Below are positions 17,616 through 26,901 of a stretch of 64,000 nucleotides of DNA, one piece after another. A program made the position numbers and the translations under genes. The notes beneath the pieces were generated by a model. The model was not told where the DNA came from. It worked only from the letters and a program-made list of their open reading frames with translations, and searched no databases. The DNA comes from JBBECJ01 sp963763325 (GTDB lineage: Bacteria > Chloroflexota > Chloroflexia > Thermomicrobiales > CFX8). Positions within the stretch are counted from its first letter, which is position 1. Each line of letters starts with the position of its first letter. Location of the stretch: contig CAVXOL010000025.1 of the NCBI GenBank assembly GCA_963763325.1, positions 305,373 to 369,372 on the forward strand, read 5' to 3'.

Positions 17616-18812
17616 TGTGGGTAATCCTTCCCGTCCCTGTACAGGACGAATTGGCGATTACAGTGGCTACCCGCTGTCGATAGTATCCCCATTGCACGCA
17701 GAGGATAGGCGGGCAGCCTGTCATTGTCTGACGGTAGCCGGCCACCAGGAGCTTCCACCTCCCTGGAGCCTTGGTCACGAGAGCGTCGCGGTCAGCCCAG
17801 GCATCTCCCCTCGTTCATCGCCTTGCACCACCCCGTGTGCTCGCCGTAGATGCCACCGCTGCGCAGGATAGTCGCGGTGGCGAGTGGCGAATGGCGTTCA
17901 CTTGTGAGTACTAGCCCAAAAGTACCATGTGCGTATCTTATATGTCAATAGGATGACGTGTCACAAACGTATCTCAGGGTTACTAGCGAATCTCCTGCGT
18001 TTGTGTGATGAATGACTAATAGCTAGTCTGAACAATATGCAGTATTTGCCGACACCGGGCGCCTGGAACGCACAGCAGATCGGCTGGGGAGTGGCGTCTC
18101 AATCGGACTGGAGCTGTCGCGGCATCGATGCCTGCGCGCCTGTCCAGGGCTGTTGGCGCCATTCAGTTGCAGGTTGTCGTTCTGTCGAGCCAATCAGCAA
18201 TCTCATGATTGCTGTCCGGTCACGGGCGAGTAATTCAGGACTCGCCGTCTGCAACCGGTCTGGCCACCGATGCTGAATCTGTGTCCCTCTCACGAGCAAT
18301 GCGTACCGCGTGGCGACATCACTGTCCCAGATGATTCCCCGCAACCGGCATCAACCCTGCCCGCCCCCCCGGGACAGGTCGTCGCTGACTGGTTCGGGAG
18401 GCGTCACGAATATCGCAGTCCCGCGTTATTTGGCTTATCACATTAATACCCCACTTCAGCGCCATCAGTCAAGTCCTGCAGCGTTAAACTTTGCTCCAAG
18501 TTGTCCTTGCCTGAACATCGAGTGGTTAGCATTACGCGAATAGTATGACGTGATGTCATGTCTGGCGATTCACAGTATCCGCGTTCGTACGCGAGTCGCT
18601 TCTCGCCGATGGACGTTTGCTGACGCGTCGTCCGTGACACCGTGGCATGTATCACAAAAGTGTCACAGGTCCGTTTCTCGTCAGGAAAACGGCTCTTGCT
18701 GTAATGGAAGCGAGCGACAGGGTAGCGCAATAGCCGGTCAGCGTGGTAAATGGCAGTGTTGATTTCATTACAATTACTCGTCAGCCGTGCAATAGAACAG
18801 GGCAGGGAATCG
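17616..18812. other. Long intergenic region with divergent leaders
   Basis: About 1.2 kb without a recognisable gene separates the SipW operon (minus) from lysC (plus). Short open frames here have no family signature or ribosome sites. On the minus strand a TTGACA hexamer at 17943-17948 could be a -35 element, but the -10 is poor. The stretch 17640-17900, read on the minus strand, is rich in short complementary segments (for example a CCACCGC/GCGGTGG pair at about 17852-17881 and CCAGG/CCTGG around 17745-17765), so a structured 5' leader is plausible. I could not match it to a known riboswitch, nor find a lysine riboswitch in front of lysC. Confidence 0.5.
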
Positions 18813-20210
18813 ATGCTGGTCATGAAGTTTGGTGGCACATCCGTTGGCAGCGCCGACGCGATCGCCAATACGGCCGATATTCTGGCGCAACACGCGGCCG
18901 ACGGCCGGGTCGTTGCGATCGTCTCTGCCATGAGCGGGATCACCAACACGCTCCTGGCGAAGGCCGCTGCTGCAGCCGCCGGAGATAGTGACGGCGTCGA
19001 TGCCGTCCGCGCTGCACTCCTTGCGCCACATCGCGCCGTTCTGCTGGAACTGGTGACGTCCAACGACCGCCGCCGCGAGACGGAAGCAGCCCTCGGCGCG
19101 CTGGCCGACGAAGCCTCGCGCCTGCTCTACAGCGTCTACGTCCTGCGCGAGCTCTCACCCAGAGCCTCAGACAGGATCGTCTCGTTCGGCGAGCGGATGA
19201 GCAGCGTCCTCGTCGCGGCCGTTCTCAACGAGCGCGGCATACCGGCCCAGTCCGTCGCGTCCGACAAGCTGATCGTCACCGACGGCGTCTTCGGCAGCGC
19301 CTCGCCGCTGCTGGACCGGACGCGAGAGAAGACGGCCGAGACGATGCGACCGATCTTTGCCGCCGGGCTGCTGCCGGTCGTCACCGGCTTCTTCGGCGCC
19401 GACGAGCGCGGCATCACGACAACGCTCGGTCGCGGCGGCTCAGACTACTCGGCCTCGATCCTCGGCAACGCGCTCGACGCAGATGAGATCTGGATCTGGA
19501 CTGACGTGGATGGCGTCCTGACGGCCGACCCACGTCTCGTTCCTGAGGCACACACGCTCGCCTCGATCAGCTACGCCGAGGCGACTGAACTGGCCTACTT
19601 CGGCGCGAAAGTCATCCATCCAAAGACAATGCACCCGGCAGTCGAGCGCGACATCCCGATCTGGATCAAGAACACGTTCAACCCGACCGCCCCCGGCACC
19701 CGGATCGGGCCCGAAACCGCAAACGGCTCGGTCGCCAAGGCAATCACCTCGATCTCCGGGCTGGCCGCCATCACCGTCGAGGGTCGCGGTCAGATCGGGG
19801 TCTCCGATGTCACCGCCCGCATCTTCACCGCCCTCGCGCGCACTTCCGCGAACGTCTACATGATCTCGCAGGCGTCGTCGCAGCACTCGGTCACGTTCGT
19901 CGTCGGCGGTGATCAGATCAACGAGACGCTATCGGCGCTGCGAGGCCGAGTTCGAGATCGACCTCAGCCGTGGACGCGTCCTGTCGATCGCGTCCGTCCG
20001 CGACCTCGCGATCGTTGCGACTGTTGGCGGCGGTATGCGCGGCACTCCCGGCGTCGCCGGTCGCATCTTTACCGCGATGGGGACGAAGACATCAACATCG
20101 TCGCCATCGCGCAGGGCTCCAGCGAGCTCAACATCACCTTTGTCATCGCTGCCGAACAAGTCGGTCGCGCCGTGACCGTCCTGCATCACGTGTTCACGAT
20201 GGAGGAGTAG
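18813..20210 (+). CDS. lysC: Aspartate kinase, with a compensated frameshift
   Basis: Aspartokinase of about 465 residues catalyses the first step of the aspartate family pathway (Lys, Thr, Met, diaminopimelate). It starts MLVMKFGGTSVGSADAIANT, the ATP-binding KFGGTSV motif, and has SFGERMSS, TTTLGRGGSDYSA, and WIWTDVDGVLTADPR. Two ACT domains follow. An extra base near 19941 and a missing base in the GGGG run near 20083 put about 48 residues out of frame; the repaired stretch reads AEFEIDLSRGRVLSIAS and VGGGMRGTPGVAGRIFTAMG, then DINIVAIAQGSSELNITFVI. ATG 18813 with AGGGA upstream is preferred over an in-frame ATG at 18750. The enzyme is normally essential, so indel error is likely. Confidence 0.9.
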   Translation: MLVMKFGGTSVGSADAIANTADILAQHAADGRVVAIVSAMSGITNTLLAKAAAAAAGDSDGVDAVRAALLAPHRAVLLELVTSNDRRRETEAALGALADEASRLLYSVYVLRELSPRASDRIVSFGERMSSVLVAAVLNERGIPAQSVASDKLIVTDGVFGSASPLLDRTREKTAETMRPIFAAGLLPVVTGFFGADERGITTTLGRGGSDYSASILGNALDADEIWIWTDVDGVLTADPRLVPEAHTLASISYAEATELAYFGAKVIHPKTMHPAVERDIPIWIKNTFNPTAPGTRIGPETANGSVAKAITSISGLAAITVEGRGQIGVSDVTARIFTALARTSANVYMISQASSQHSVTFVVGGDQINETLSALRGRVRDRPQPWTRPVDRVRPRPRDRCDCWRRYARHSRRRRSHLYRDGDEDINIVAIAQGSSELNITFVIAAEQVGRAVTVLHHVFTMEE

Positions 20211-20227
20211 AGCCGCGTCAGTGCGTT

Positions 20228-21019
20228 CTATTCCCCGGCCGACCGTCTTGGCTCACGCCGCTGTCCGGCTCGTGGCCGTGAGCGGGACGGTTCCGAGTCG
20301 TGTGGACGCAGCTGTGCAACTCGTCTGGTCGGCCTCCTCGCCGTCGCCGCGGTCACTGGCGGCGGATCGGGAGAGCCTTCGGCTGGTGCAGACGGTTCCG
20401 ACGCGGCAGCCGGAGCCGTCTCTGTCGCCGGACGTGCGGGTTCATCGAGCGGCACCATCAGCACGCTGGCTGGAACCGCTGACGGCGTATCCAGATTGCC
20501 CAGCGTATCAGCGCCCGCAACCGGCTCTGGCTCGTCGGGCGCCGGCGTCGGGTGCTGCTCGTCGCCCGCATCAATGGCGTCCAGCGGCACGACCGCCAAC
20601 TCCTGCGTCCGCTCGACTGTCGCTGTCACAACCGTTGGAGGCTCCTCCGCCGGGGACTGATACACCTGCGAGGCGGCCGCTGGAGACTCCACCGCACCCA
20701 CGTCGCCATGAGGTCGCACAGCCGGATCCGTCTCCACAACCGCCGTTGCGTCAGAGGCGACCTGCGCCATGGCGGCTACGGTCCTCGGAGCCGCCGCAGG
20801 CTCGACGATCACATGCTCGCCAGTCTCCTCGACCGGGTTCATCTCCGTGAGAGCCGCGTCAGCATCCTCATCAGCAGGATCGACCTCACGGGCTACAACA
20901 TGTCGTGGCGGGAGCAGCGCACCATTGCGCAGCATGATCAACGCCCAGATGCAGCTCACCAGGACCGCTGTCGGTAGAATGATGAAGGCGAAGATGTAGA
21001 GAAGATCGCCCCCGGCCAT
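20228..21019 (-). CDS. Hypothetical single-span membrane protein with low-complexity tail
   Basis: Not recognised. The 263-residue product begins MAGGDLLYIFAFIILPTAVL with one membrane helix reaching to about residue 30, followed by a long Pro/Ala/Glu/Val-rich region and a basic end (RRPTRRVAQLRPHDSEPSRS and on). The ATG at 21019 has GGGAG 5 bases upstream; an extension to 21094 is not supported. The stop lies 17 bases from the lysC stop, so the two genes are convergent. Amino-acid composition resembles envelope or cell-division linkers, but no domain is visible. Confidence 0.6.
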   Translation of the reverse strand: MAGGDLLYIFAFIILPTAVLVSCIWALIMLRNGALLPPRHVVAREVDPADEDADAALTEMNPVEETGEHVIVEPAAAPRTVAAMAQVASDATAVVETDPAVRPHGDVGAVESPAAASQVYQSPAEEPPTVVTATVERTQELAVVPLDAIDAGDEQHPTPAPDEPEPVAGADTLGNLDTPSAVPASVLMVPLDEPARPATETAPAAASEPSAPAEGSPDPPPVTAATARRPTRRVAQLRPHDSEPSRSRPRAGQRREPRRSAGE

Positions 21020-21194
21020 GAATACTCCCTTCGCGCCACCGCGCTTCCGGCAATTGGTTCCGGAGGCTGAGCCTCCGGTGATCGCCCCGATCAATCATGC
21101 CGGGCGGTCAGATGCGGACCGATGCTGTACGTACATGCTCGGCGCAATGATAATCTGTCAGCGGCAGCAATAACGAGGAAAATGGAGTCGCCGC

Positions 21195-21587
21195 ATGGAC
21201 CGAATGGTGCCAGAATCATTCCACGACATCTGGGAAGGTCGCCACTGGCGCTGGTTGGCGCTGCTGGCCGGTGTCGTTCTGACGGCGATTGCCCTCGTGC
21301 TCGCAGTCGCACTCGCAGCTATCTTCGACCAGAATACCGCTCCGCTCGCCTTCCTCCTCGTGACGATCGTTCTCTTCAGCTTCAGCATGATCGGCTCCGG
21401 GATGTTCGACGGTCTCGCGTCACGCGCAGTCTCGGGTGGACTCGCCCGTCAGCCAACCCAGGACACTCGCGACAACCGTCCATCCCCTGACGATGCCGAC
21501 CGCGCCCGCCGTGACCGCCGCACCATTCGCTGCGGGCTGGGTGCCCTGCCGTCGTTCCTCGTCTTTCTGGCGCTCCTGTTCACATGA
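21195..21587 (+). CDS. Hypothetical membrane protein
   Basis: A 130-residue protein with three probable membrane helices: WLALLAGVVLTAIALVLAVA, LAFLLVTIVLFSFSMIGSGM and a C-terminal LPSFLVFLALLFT. A hydrophilic, charged loop (TQDTRDNRPSPDDADRARRD) separates the last two. The ATG at 21195 has GGAG 7 bases upstream. It is followed 57 bases later by another small membrane protein gene on the same strand, so the two may form a transcription unit. No family recognised. Confidence 0.6.
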   Translation: MDRMVPESFHDIWEGRHWRWLALLAGVVLTAIALVLAVALAAIFDQNTAPLAFLLVTIVLFSFSMIGSGMFDGLASRAVSGGLARQPTQDTRDNRPSPDDADRARRDRRTIRCGLGALPSFLVFLALLFT

Positions 21588-21644
21588 TGAGTCCGTCCGG
21601 CTGGTCCGCCTGTTGCTGGAGGGTATGTAACGAAGGAGTCAACG

Positions 21645-21812
21645 GTGCTCGCCTGGGTGTTGCTGATGCTTGTCATCGCCATCGTGCTGACTGTCGGGAT
21701 TGAACGAATCATTGCCCGGCTCGGCGTCAAACGCGAAGAACCGGCTCAGAACGTCCTCGCCACATTCGCCGAACGTCTCGAACGCTGGTCCAGCGACCGG
21801 ATGAGGAAATAA
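21645..21812 (+). CDS. Small single-span membrane protein
   Basis: A 55-residue product starting at GTG 21645: MLAWVLLMLVIAIVLTVGIE, one membrane helix, then a charged amphipathic tail with FAERLERWSSDRMRK at the end. AAGGAG lies 7 bases upstream. Codon use matches the neighbours. The function is unknown; it may be co-transcribed with the membrane protein gene ending at 21587. Confidence 0.6.
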   Translation: MLAWVLLMLVIAIVLTVGIERIIARLGVKREEPAQNVLATFAERLERWSSDRMRK

Positions 21813-21851
21813 ACCCAGCTCCGAGCTGAGCAGCGTATGGTGAAGATGCCC

Positions 21852-21870
21852 TCCGAAGCGGAGCTTCGGA
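21852..21870. terminator. Hairpin between convergent genes
   Basis: TCCGAAGC and its complement with a 3-base loop, placed directly between the small membrane protein stop (21812) and the end of the nitronate monooxygenase gene (21871). No T-run follows, so termination strength is uncertain. Confidence 0.45.
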
Positions 21871-22833
21871 TCACTCCAACGACGACGCCGCACCTCGCAA
21901 CACCGACTTCGCCTCTGCCACCATCCGCCTGACCACCTCGCCAGCCGGCAGGATCTCATGCACCAGCCCGGCTGACTGGCCGGCGTAGACGAAGAATCGC
22001 TCGGCGTCGCCTGCCTGCCAGGCGCGTTCCAGCTCGTCCTTGATGTGCTCCCGATTGGCGACGATCGCCGCATCCCGACCGTGCCAATCGCGCACCGGTC
22101 GGTTCGCCAGTACCCGGACGGTCGCCCCCGGCCATCTGTGGTCGTCAAGCACATCCGGCAGATCCGTCTGCCATGCGTCCTCCGGCTGCGCCGCCAGCAA
22201 GGCCTGCTTCCAGCTTTCCGGGACCGGCGCTTCGAGAGTCGCCAGGAAGCGCGTCCCGACCAGCACGCCCTCGGCGCCGAGCATCAGCGCCGCCGCCAGC
22301 CCGCGTCCATCGGCGATCCCACCGGCCGCGACGACAGGCACTCCACCAGCAGCATCCACGACCGCCGGTACGAGCGCCAACGTCCCGACCCGCCCGACAT
22401 GACCGCCACCATCCCCACCCTGCGCGACGATGATGTGGACCCCGGCCGCGACCACGCCCGCGACTTCGCCGGCTGTCTCGACCTGGTGGATAACCTGCGC
22501 CCCGGCCGATCGTGTTCGTTGGACTATCTCGGCCGGATCGCCCCATGAGGTCGAGATGACCGGCACGCCGAGGTCCAGCAGAATCTCCAGATACGTCTCC
22601 CAGGGCTCAGCCAGCACGATGTTCGCGCCGAACGGCCGATCGGTCTGTTCCCGCACCGCCCTCACAACCGAGCGCAGATCGTCCGGATCGCGAAACACGC
22701 TCCCGATCAGACCGAGTCCACCCGCGTTTGAGACGGCGGCCACCAGTTCCGGGCTGGTATGAACCGACATTCCGGCCTGAATGATCGGCTCCCTGATGCC
22801 CAGGAGCGTTGTCACTCGCGTCGACAGCGTCAC
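21871..22833 (-). CDS. Nitronate monooxygenase (NPD family)
   Basis: A 320-residue FMN-dependent TIM-barrel enzyme of the nitronate monooxygenase / 2-nitropropane dioxygenase family. It has PIIQAGMSVHTSPELVAAVS, NAGGLGLIGS, AQGGDGGGHVG with the active-site histidine, PVVAAGGIADGRGLAAALML and GAEGVLVGTRFLAT. The GTG at 22833 overlaps the stop of the upstream M20 gene (GTGA), so translation is coupled; an in-frame extension to 22914 lies inside that gene and is not used. The family detoxifies propionate 3-nitronate and similar compounds. The direct pairing with an amidohydrolase is of unknown meaning. Confidence 0.9.
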   Translation of the reverse strand: MTLSTRVTTLLGIREPIIQAGMSVHTSPELVAAVSNAGGLGLIGSVFRDPDDLRSVVRAVREQTDRPFGANIVLAEPWETYLEILLDLGVPVISTSWGDPAEIVQRTRSAGAQVIHQVETAGEVAGVVAAGVHIIVAQGGDGGGHVGRVGTLALVPAVVDAAGGVPVVAAGGIADGRGLAAALMLGAEGVLVGTRFLATLEAPVPESWKQALLAAQPEDAWQTDLPDVLDDHRWPGATVRVLANRPVRDWHGRDAAIVANREHIKDELERAWQAGDAERFFVYAGQSAGLVHEILPAGEVVRRMVAEAKSVLRGAASSLE

Positions 22834-24002
22834 GCGCCCGATCCTCTGCAAAAAGCATAGGCGACGTTCGCGAGAATCCGGGTGTACGTCTCGACCGAGT
22901 CGATATCGACCCACTCGACGACTGCATGCGCGCCGTCGCCATCCGGCCCGAAGACGACCGCAGGTACGCCGACCTGCGCCAGCAGCGCCGTGTCCATCCA
23001 GCCGGCAGCGCCGTCGTATTCGATTTCGCGGCCGGTGTCCTTGCGATACGTCTCGCCCAGAACCTTGACGATCTCTTCATCGCGCTCCACCGCCCACGGC
23101 GAGCGGAACAGCCCCATCGTCAATTCAGCCCGGAACTGCTCGTCCTGCGCTGCCAAACCGTCCAGAATCGCTTGTAGCTCGTCACGCACCTGTTTTTCGC
23201 TCTCGCCCGGGATCGTCCGCCGCTCGATCTCCAACCGGCAGACATCGGGATACGACGACAGTTCCTGCCCACCGCTGACCAGCGACATGTGCAACGAAGG
23301 TGGCCCGACAATCGGGTGCGGCTCGCGGGTCAGTAGTTCGCGCCCGTGCGCCTCCAGCGCACCGATCACTCGCCCCATATGCGCGATCGCGTCGATGCCG
23401 ACCTCCCACGCGCTGCCATGGGCGGCGAACCCGTGGGTAACGATCTCCGCCCAGGCGAACCCCTTGTGCGCTATCGTCGCGTTCAGCCCGGACGGCTCGA
23501 CGACCAGCGCCGCATCCGGCTGGAACCGCTCAATCTCGTTACAGACGGCTTGCGTCCCGATGCTCGAATGCTCCTCGTCGGTCACAAACGTCACGACCAG
23601 TCGCCCAGGAAAGGCGTCGTCCCGGGCCACCGCCTCCAGCAAAACCAGCGCGCCGCCCATAGCGCCCTTCATGTCGAGCGCGCCGCGACCGTACAGACGG
23701 TTCCCCTCGACCTTCCCCGAGTACGGTTCATCCATCCCGGCCACACCGACCGTGTCGATATGCCCGTTGATCATCAAGGTCCGCCCCGACCCACGCCCGG
23801 CGATCGCGATCACGTTCGGGCGACCACCACCCGATTCCTGCAGTTCAACCTCGATCCCCGGCGTCCGCCCCAACCGTCCGGCGATCCACTCGGCAACTGC
23901 CCGTTCGCCCTCGGCCCCCGGAACCAGTGATGGATTTACAGACGGCACCTGCACCATCCCGGCGATGGCCTCAATCAACACCTCTCGGTCGACCTCAATC
24001 AC
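22830..24002 (-). CDS. M20-family metallopeptidase (ArgE/DapE-like)
   Basis: A 390-residue zinc amidohydrolase/peptidase. The metal and catalytic residues of the family are visible: MINGHIDTVG (His and the catalytic Asp), RGALDMKGAMGG (bridging Asp), VTDEEHSSIG (general-base Glu pair), VVEPSGLN, and a C-terminal DGAHAVVEWV histidine. A dimerisation domain lies between. The start is GTG 24002. Relatives include acetylornithine deacetylase and succinyl-diaminopimelate desuccinylase, but no feature here selects one substrate. It overlaps the nitronate monooxygenase gene by 4 bases. Confidence 0.88.
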   Translation of the reverse strand: MIEVDREVLIEAIAGMVQVPSVNPSLVPGAEGERAVAEWIAGRLGRTPGIEVELQESGGGRPNVIAIAGRGSGRTLMINGHIDTVGVAGMDEPYSGKVEGNRLYGRGALDMKGAMGGALVLLEAVARDDAFPGRLVVTFVTDEEHSSIGTQAVCNEIERFQPDAALVVEPSGLNATIAHKGFAWAEIVTHGFAAHGSAWEVGIDAIAHMGRVIGALEAHGRELLTREPHPIVGPPSLHMSLVSGGQELSSYPDVCRLEIERRTIPGESEKQVRDELQAILDGLAAQDEQFRAELTMGLFRSPWAVERDEEIVKVLGETYRKDTGREIEYDGAAGWMDTALLAQVGVPAVVFGPDGDGAHAVVEWVDIDSVETYTRILANVAYAFCRGSGA

Positions 24003-24167
24003 GCGCGTTGTCCTTGTACTCGCCTGCAGCCAGAATCGACCGTACGATGCCGACTCTTCGACACGACGTCAACGTCCATTTGAGCAGAATTGGACTGCAA
24101 CGTGTGATCCAGCCACCGTTCGGAAGGCGCCGATGCAGGTCAGGCTCCGACCAGTCATCAACGCATG

Positions 24168-24689
24168 TCAGGATCGTTCGAGAGTGGTCGCGAGTATCTG
24201 ATAGTGCTCGACCAGTTCATCGAACGTCATCCGGTTCAGCCCCGAGGGCGACGGGACGACGATGTCGCGCACGCCAGGAACCGCTGCATCCGGCTGGAGA
24301 CCCCATGTCACGGCCGTCGAGCTACGCAGCCATTTGTAGACGCCGATTCCGGTATAGGCGACGGCGTGTGGCTGGAACGCTTCGAGCTTGCCGCGCAACG
24401 CGACTGCACCGGAGCGGATCTCGTCCCGCGTCAATTCGTCGGCGCGCCGGGTGGGACGGGCGACGATGTTGGTGAAGCCAATCCCGTGTTCCAGCAGCAA
24501 GGCGTCTTCGTCCGGAGCGTAAAGTCGATCTGTGATGCCGGCTGCGTGAAGAACCCGCCAGAACCGGTTTCCAGGATGTGCGTAGTTGTGACCTGTTTGT
24601 CCGGAACGAAGCGACGGGTTGTAGCCACAGAACACGAGCCGTAGATCGGGCCGCAGCAGATCCGGGATGCCGCCGTCAAGGTCGGACAT
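24168..24689 (-). CDS. mug: Mismatch-specific uracil/thymine DNA glycosylase (Mug/TDG family)
   Basis: A 173-residue DNA repair glycosylase that removes uracil or thymine from G-mismatches. The active-site region is VFCGYNPSLRSGQTGHNYAH followed by PGNRFW, and the minor-groove loop is VPSPSGLNR, both diagnostic for the Mug/TDG branch. The length agrees. Its ATG overlaps the stop of the M48 protease gene (TGATG), so it is the last gene of a coupled three-gene unit with the phosphofructokinase and the protease. No functional link between the three is evident. Confidence 0.9.
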   Translation of the reverse strand: MSDLDGGIPDLLRPDLRLVFCGYNPSLRSGQTGHNYAHPGNRFWRVLHAAGITDRLYAPDEDALLLEHGIGFTNIVARPTRRADELTRDEIRSGAVALRGKLEAFQPHAVAYTGIGVYKWLRSSTAVTWGLQPDAAVPGVRDIVVPSPSGLNRMTFDELVEHYQILATTLERS

Positions 24690-25561
24690 CAGTGAGGACG
24701 GTCAGTCAGCACGCTCAGACGCTCAGGCGTCGATGGATGAGTATCGAACATCTGCCCCAGGCGTGGGCAGCCGAATGGATGGATCACGAGCAGGTGCGCG
24801 AGCGCCGGGTTGACTTGACAGACGATTCGCCCTGCAAGCGACTGCAGCTTTCGCAACGCGCTTGCGAGCGTCGCCGGGTCGCCGATGAGTTCTGCCGCCC
24901 GCGCGTCAGCCGCCAACTCGCCGCGCGCCGATGTCGAGAGCCGCACGAGGATCGCAGCCAACGGCGCCATCATGACGGCAATCAGGTCACGAACGGGGTG
25001 CAAACGTCGCCCACCCCAGACGCGGACCTGTCCGCGACGATACGGTAGCTCGAAATAGAGGTCGCAACCGGCCGCAGCGGTGATCGCCCCAGGGACAGCG
25101 GCGAACAGCGCCGCAATCGTCGCCCCCGAGCGTCCCGGATGGGTCAGATGGGCGACCTCGTGCGCGAGGACTGCCTCCAGTTCGGCGGTAGAGAGCATCC
25201 CGATCAAGCCACCAGTCACGCAGATCAACCCGCCTCGCGGCGTCGCGGCTGCCAGCGCATTTGGGATCGGCAGCGACGATATCGCCACCTTCGGCGTCAT
25301 GATCCCGGCCGACTCCGCCAGTCGTCCGACCGTCGCGACTAGTTCCACATGCTCTCCGGCAGCCACCGGGGTCGCAGCGCAGACCTTCATCAATATCCGT
25401 CTCGAGAACGTCCAGACGATCGCGTCGATCGACAGCGAGATGAGCAACCCGATGACCAGCCCTCGGCCACCGGCCAGCAGAAAGCCTCCCAACATGAACG
25501 GCACTGCGATAACCAGCACGACCGCGAGCAGATGCTGCATCCCGTTCGCCCACCGCCGCAT
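24689..25561 (-). CDS. M48 family membrane metalloprotease (HtpX-like)
   Basis: A 290-residue membrane protease. Two N-terminal helices (HLLAVVLVIAVPFMLGGFLL and VIGLLISLSIDAIVWTF) precede the zinc site AVLAHEVAHLTHPG (HExxH); the third ligand is probably the glutamate in ARGELAADARAAELIGDP. PNALAAATPRGGLICVTGGL is the usual M48 segment before the zinc helix. The ATG overlaps the phosphofructokinase stop (TGATG). HtpX proteins degrade misfolded membrane proteins; that role is inferred from the family. Confidence 0.88.
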   Translation of the reverse strand: MRRWANGMQHLLAVVLVIAVPFMLGGFLLAGGRGLVIGLLISLSIDAIVWTFSRRILMKVCAATPVAAGEHVELVATVGRLAESAGIMTPKVAISSLPIPNALAAATPRGGLICVTGGLIGMLSTAELEAVLAHEVAHLTHPGRSGATIAALFAAVPGAITAAAGCDLYFELPYRRGQVRVWGGRRLHPVRDLIAVMMAPLAAILVRLSTSARGELAADARAAELIGDPATLASALRKLQSLAGRIVCQVNPALAHLLVIHPFGCPRLGQMFDTHPSTPERLSVLTDRPH

Positions 25562-26779
25562 CAGACCAGCACCTCGTAGGTCGCGAACGGAGCGCCGATA
25601 AGGGGTCTCGCCCAGGTTGCGAATCGCGGTGTGACATCGTGGCCGGATTCATCAATCATGTCGTCATCCAGCAGCCGCTCAACGTTTGCGATCCGTTCCA
25701 GCGGCGTCGTTCCGTAATCAACGTGGTAGTAGGGCGTGTCGGTGCGGCGCGTGATCGTTACCATCGTTCCGGTCTCACCTGCCAGCGCCCGTCGAACGGC
25801 TTCACTGCCCGACTCCGACGCCTCGATGATGTCTATCTCGGATGCAGCATGCATCGCCATCCGCGCGATTGTCCCAGGCTTGTCATAGCGAGCACGCAGA
25901 TTCAGTCGCGCCGAAAGCTCGCGTGCCAGGGCGCTGCCGACTCCTGGGAAGTACTTGTGTCCGAACGCGTCGATCCAGTCGGGCGTCTCACCGGCGGCCG
26001 AGTGACCGTCTGCCCACTTCATCGTCTCAGGCACGATCAATACCACGAACCCATCGCGGCTGACCTGCTTACCAACGAGTGTCGTCAGTCGCTCGATGTT
26101 CTCGAATGGCCGTTCCGGCAGGCAGAGGATAGGCCGTGGCAGTTCCGGCTGATCATCGAACGCGAGGCTCCCAGCTGCCGTCAGCCAGCCCGCATTGCGT
26201 CCCATCACCTCGACGATCTTGACCGGGTAGAGCTGGCGCATCGCGAGCGTGTCGAATGCGGCGTCGCGGACAGAGAGTGCGATAAAGCGCGCGATTGAGC
26301 CGTAGCCGGGGCAGTGGTCCATATCCGGTAGATCGTTGTCGATCGTTTTCGGGATGGCAACGATGCGCAGGTCCTGGCCGCGCGCCTGAGCCCGAGCATT
26401 CAAGCGCAGCGCCGTCTCGGCGGTATCGTTGCCGCCGATAGGCGTGAAGATTGTGATACCAAGTTGTTGGAACGTGTCGAGCGTTCGCTCGACCTCATTG
26501 TCTGTTTGACGATGACGGCTCGTCCCGAGCGCCGCCGACGGTGTCCGTCGCAGGCGCTCGAGACGATCGCCATCGACTGCGGAAAGATCGACGAATTCGC
26601 CAGCGAGAATCCCCTCGACGCCATGTCGCGTCCCAAGGATCGTCCCTACCTGATCTGAACCGCGAGCGGCCTCGATGACGCCAGCCAGGCTGGCGTTGAT
26701 AACCGCCGTCGGTCCACCCGACTGGGCGACCAGTAGCGTCGTTGATCCGATCTTTCCGCTCCCCTGACTTCCCCACCAA
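25561..26779 (-). CDS. 6-phosphofructokinase family protein, frameshifted at the N-terminus
   Basis: A phosphofructokinase of about 405 residues after repair. The catalytic PKTIDNDLPDMDHCPGYGS, the phosphate-binding PIGGNDTAETA, the early glycine-rich QSGGPTAVINASLAGV and MGRNAGWLTAAGS are all present. A lysine before TIDND (PKTID rather than PGTID) is typical of PPi-dependent or mixed enzymes, so a PPi preference is suggested. The main frame runs back to about 26760 with no usable start codon; one extra base in a GGGG run near 26760 would join it to TTG 26779 or GTG 26776. No clear ribosome site is seen. Its stop overlaps the M48 start, making it the first gene of a coupled unit. Confidence 0.85.
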
Positions 26780-26856
26780 AACGCGAACAGCCCCCCACGG
26801 CCAGAACGCGCTCGCAGATTCTAAGCATGTTCAGGTAGTGGGTGCAAGGTTGGGCG

Positions 26857-26901
26857 AAACCCCTGCCCCTCCTCTGAGTGAAGAGGGAGGGGCAGGGGTT
26901 T
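26857..26901 (-). terminator. Strong GC hairpin after the MFS gene
   Basis: AAACCCCTGCCCCTCCTCT pairs with a complementary segment ending at 26901, with one bulge and a small loop. It overlaps the stop codon of the MFS gene (26900-26902) and lies ahead of the phosphofructokinase start, so it should end MFS transcription and insulate the next unit. The run of A/T at each edge is only three bases. Confidence 0.65.

Noticed and set aside
17640..17900. Cobalamin or c-di-GMP riboswitch
   Set aside because: A GCCACTG and a GTCAGACAATGACAGGCTGCC segment recall parts of a B12 element, but their order and spacing do not fit, and neither class could be aligned convincingly.
18040..18812. Lysine riboswitch in front of lysC
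   Set aside because: No core motif of the lysine element was found; only unstructured sequence and a simple ribosome site.
18443..19063. Minus-strand open frame across the lysC start
   Set aside because: Half of it is antisense to lysC; composition is atypical and there is no ribosome site.
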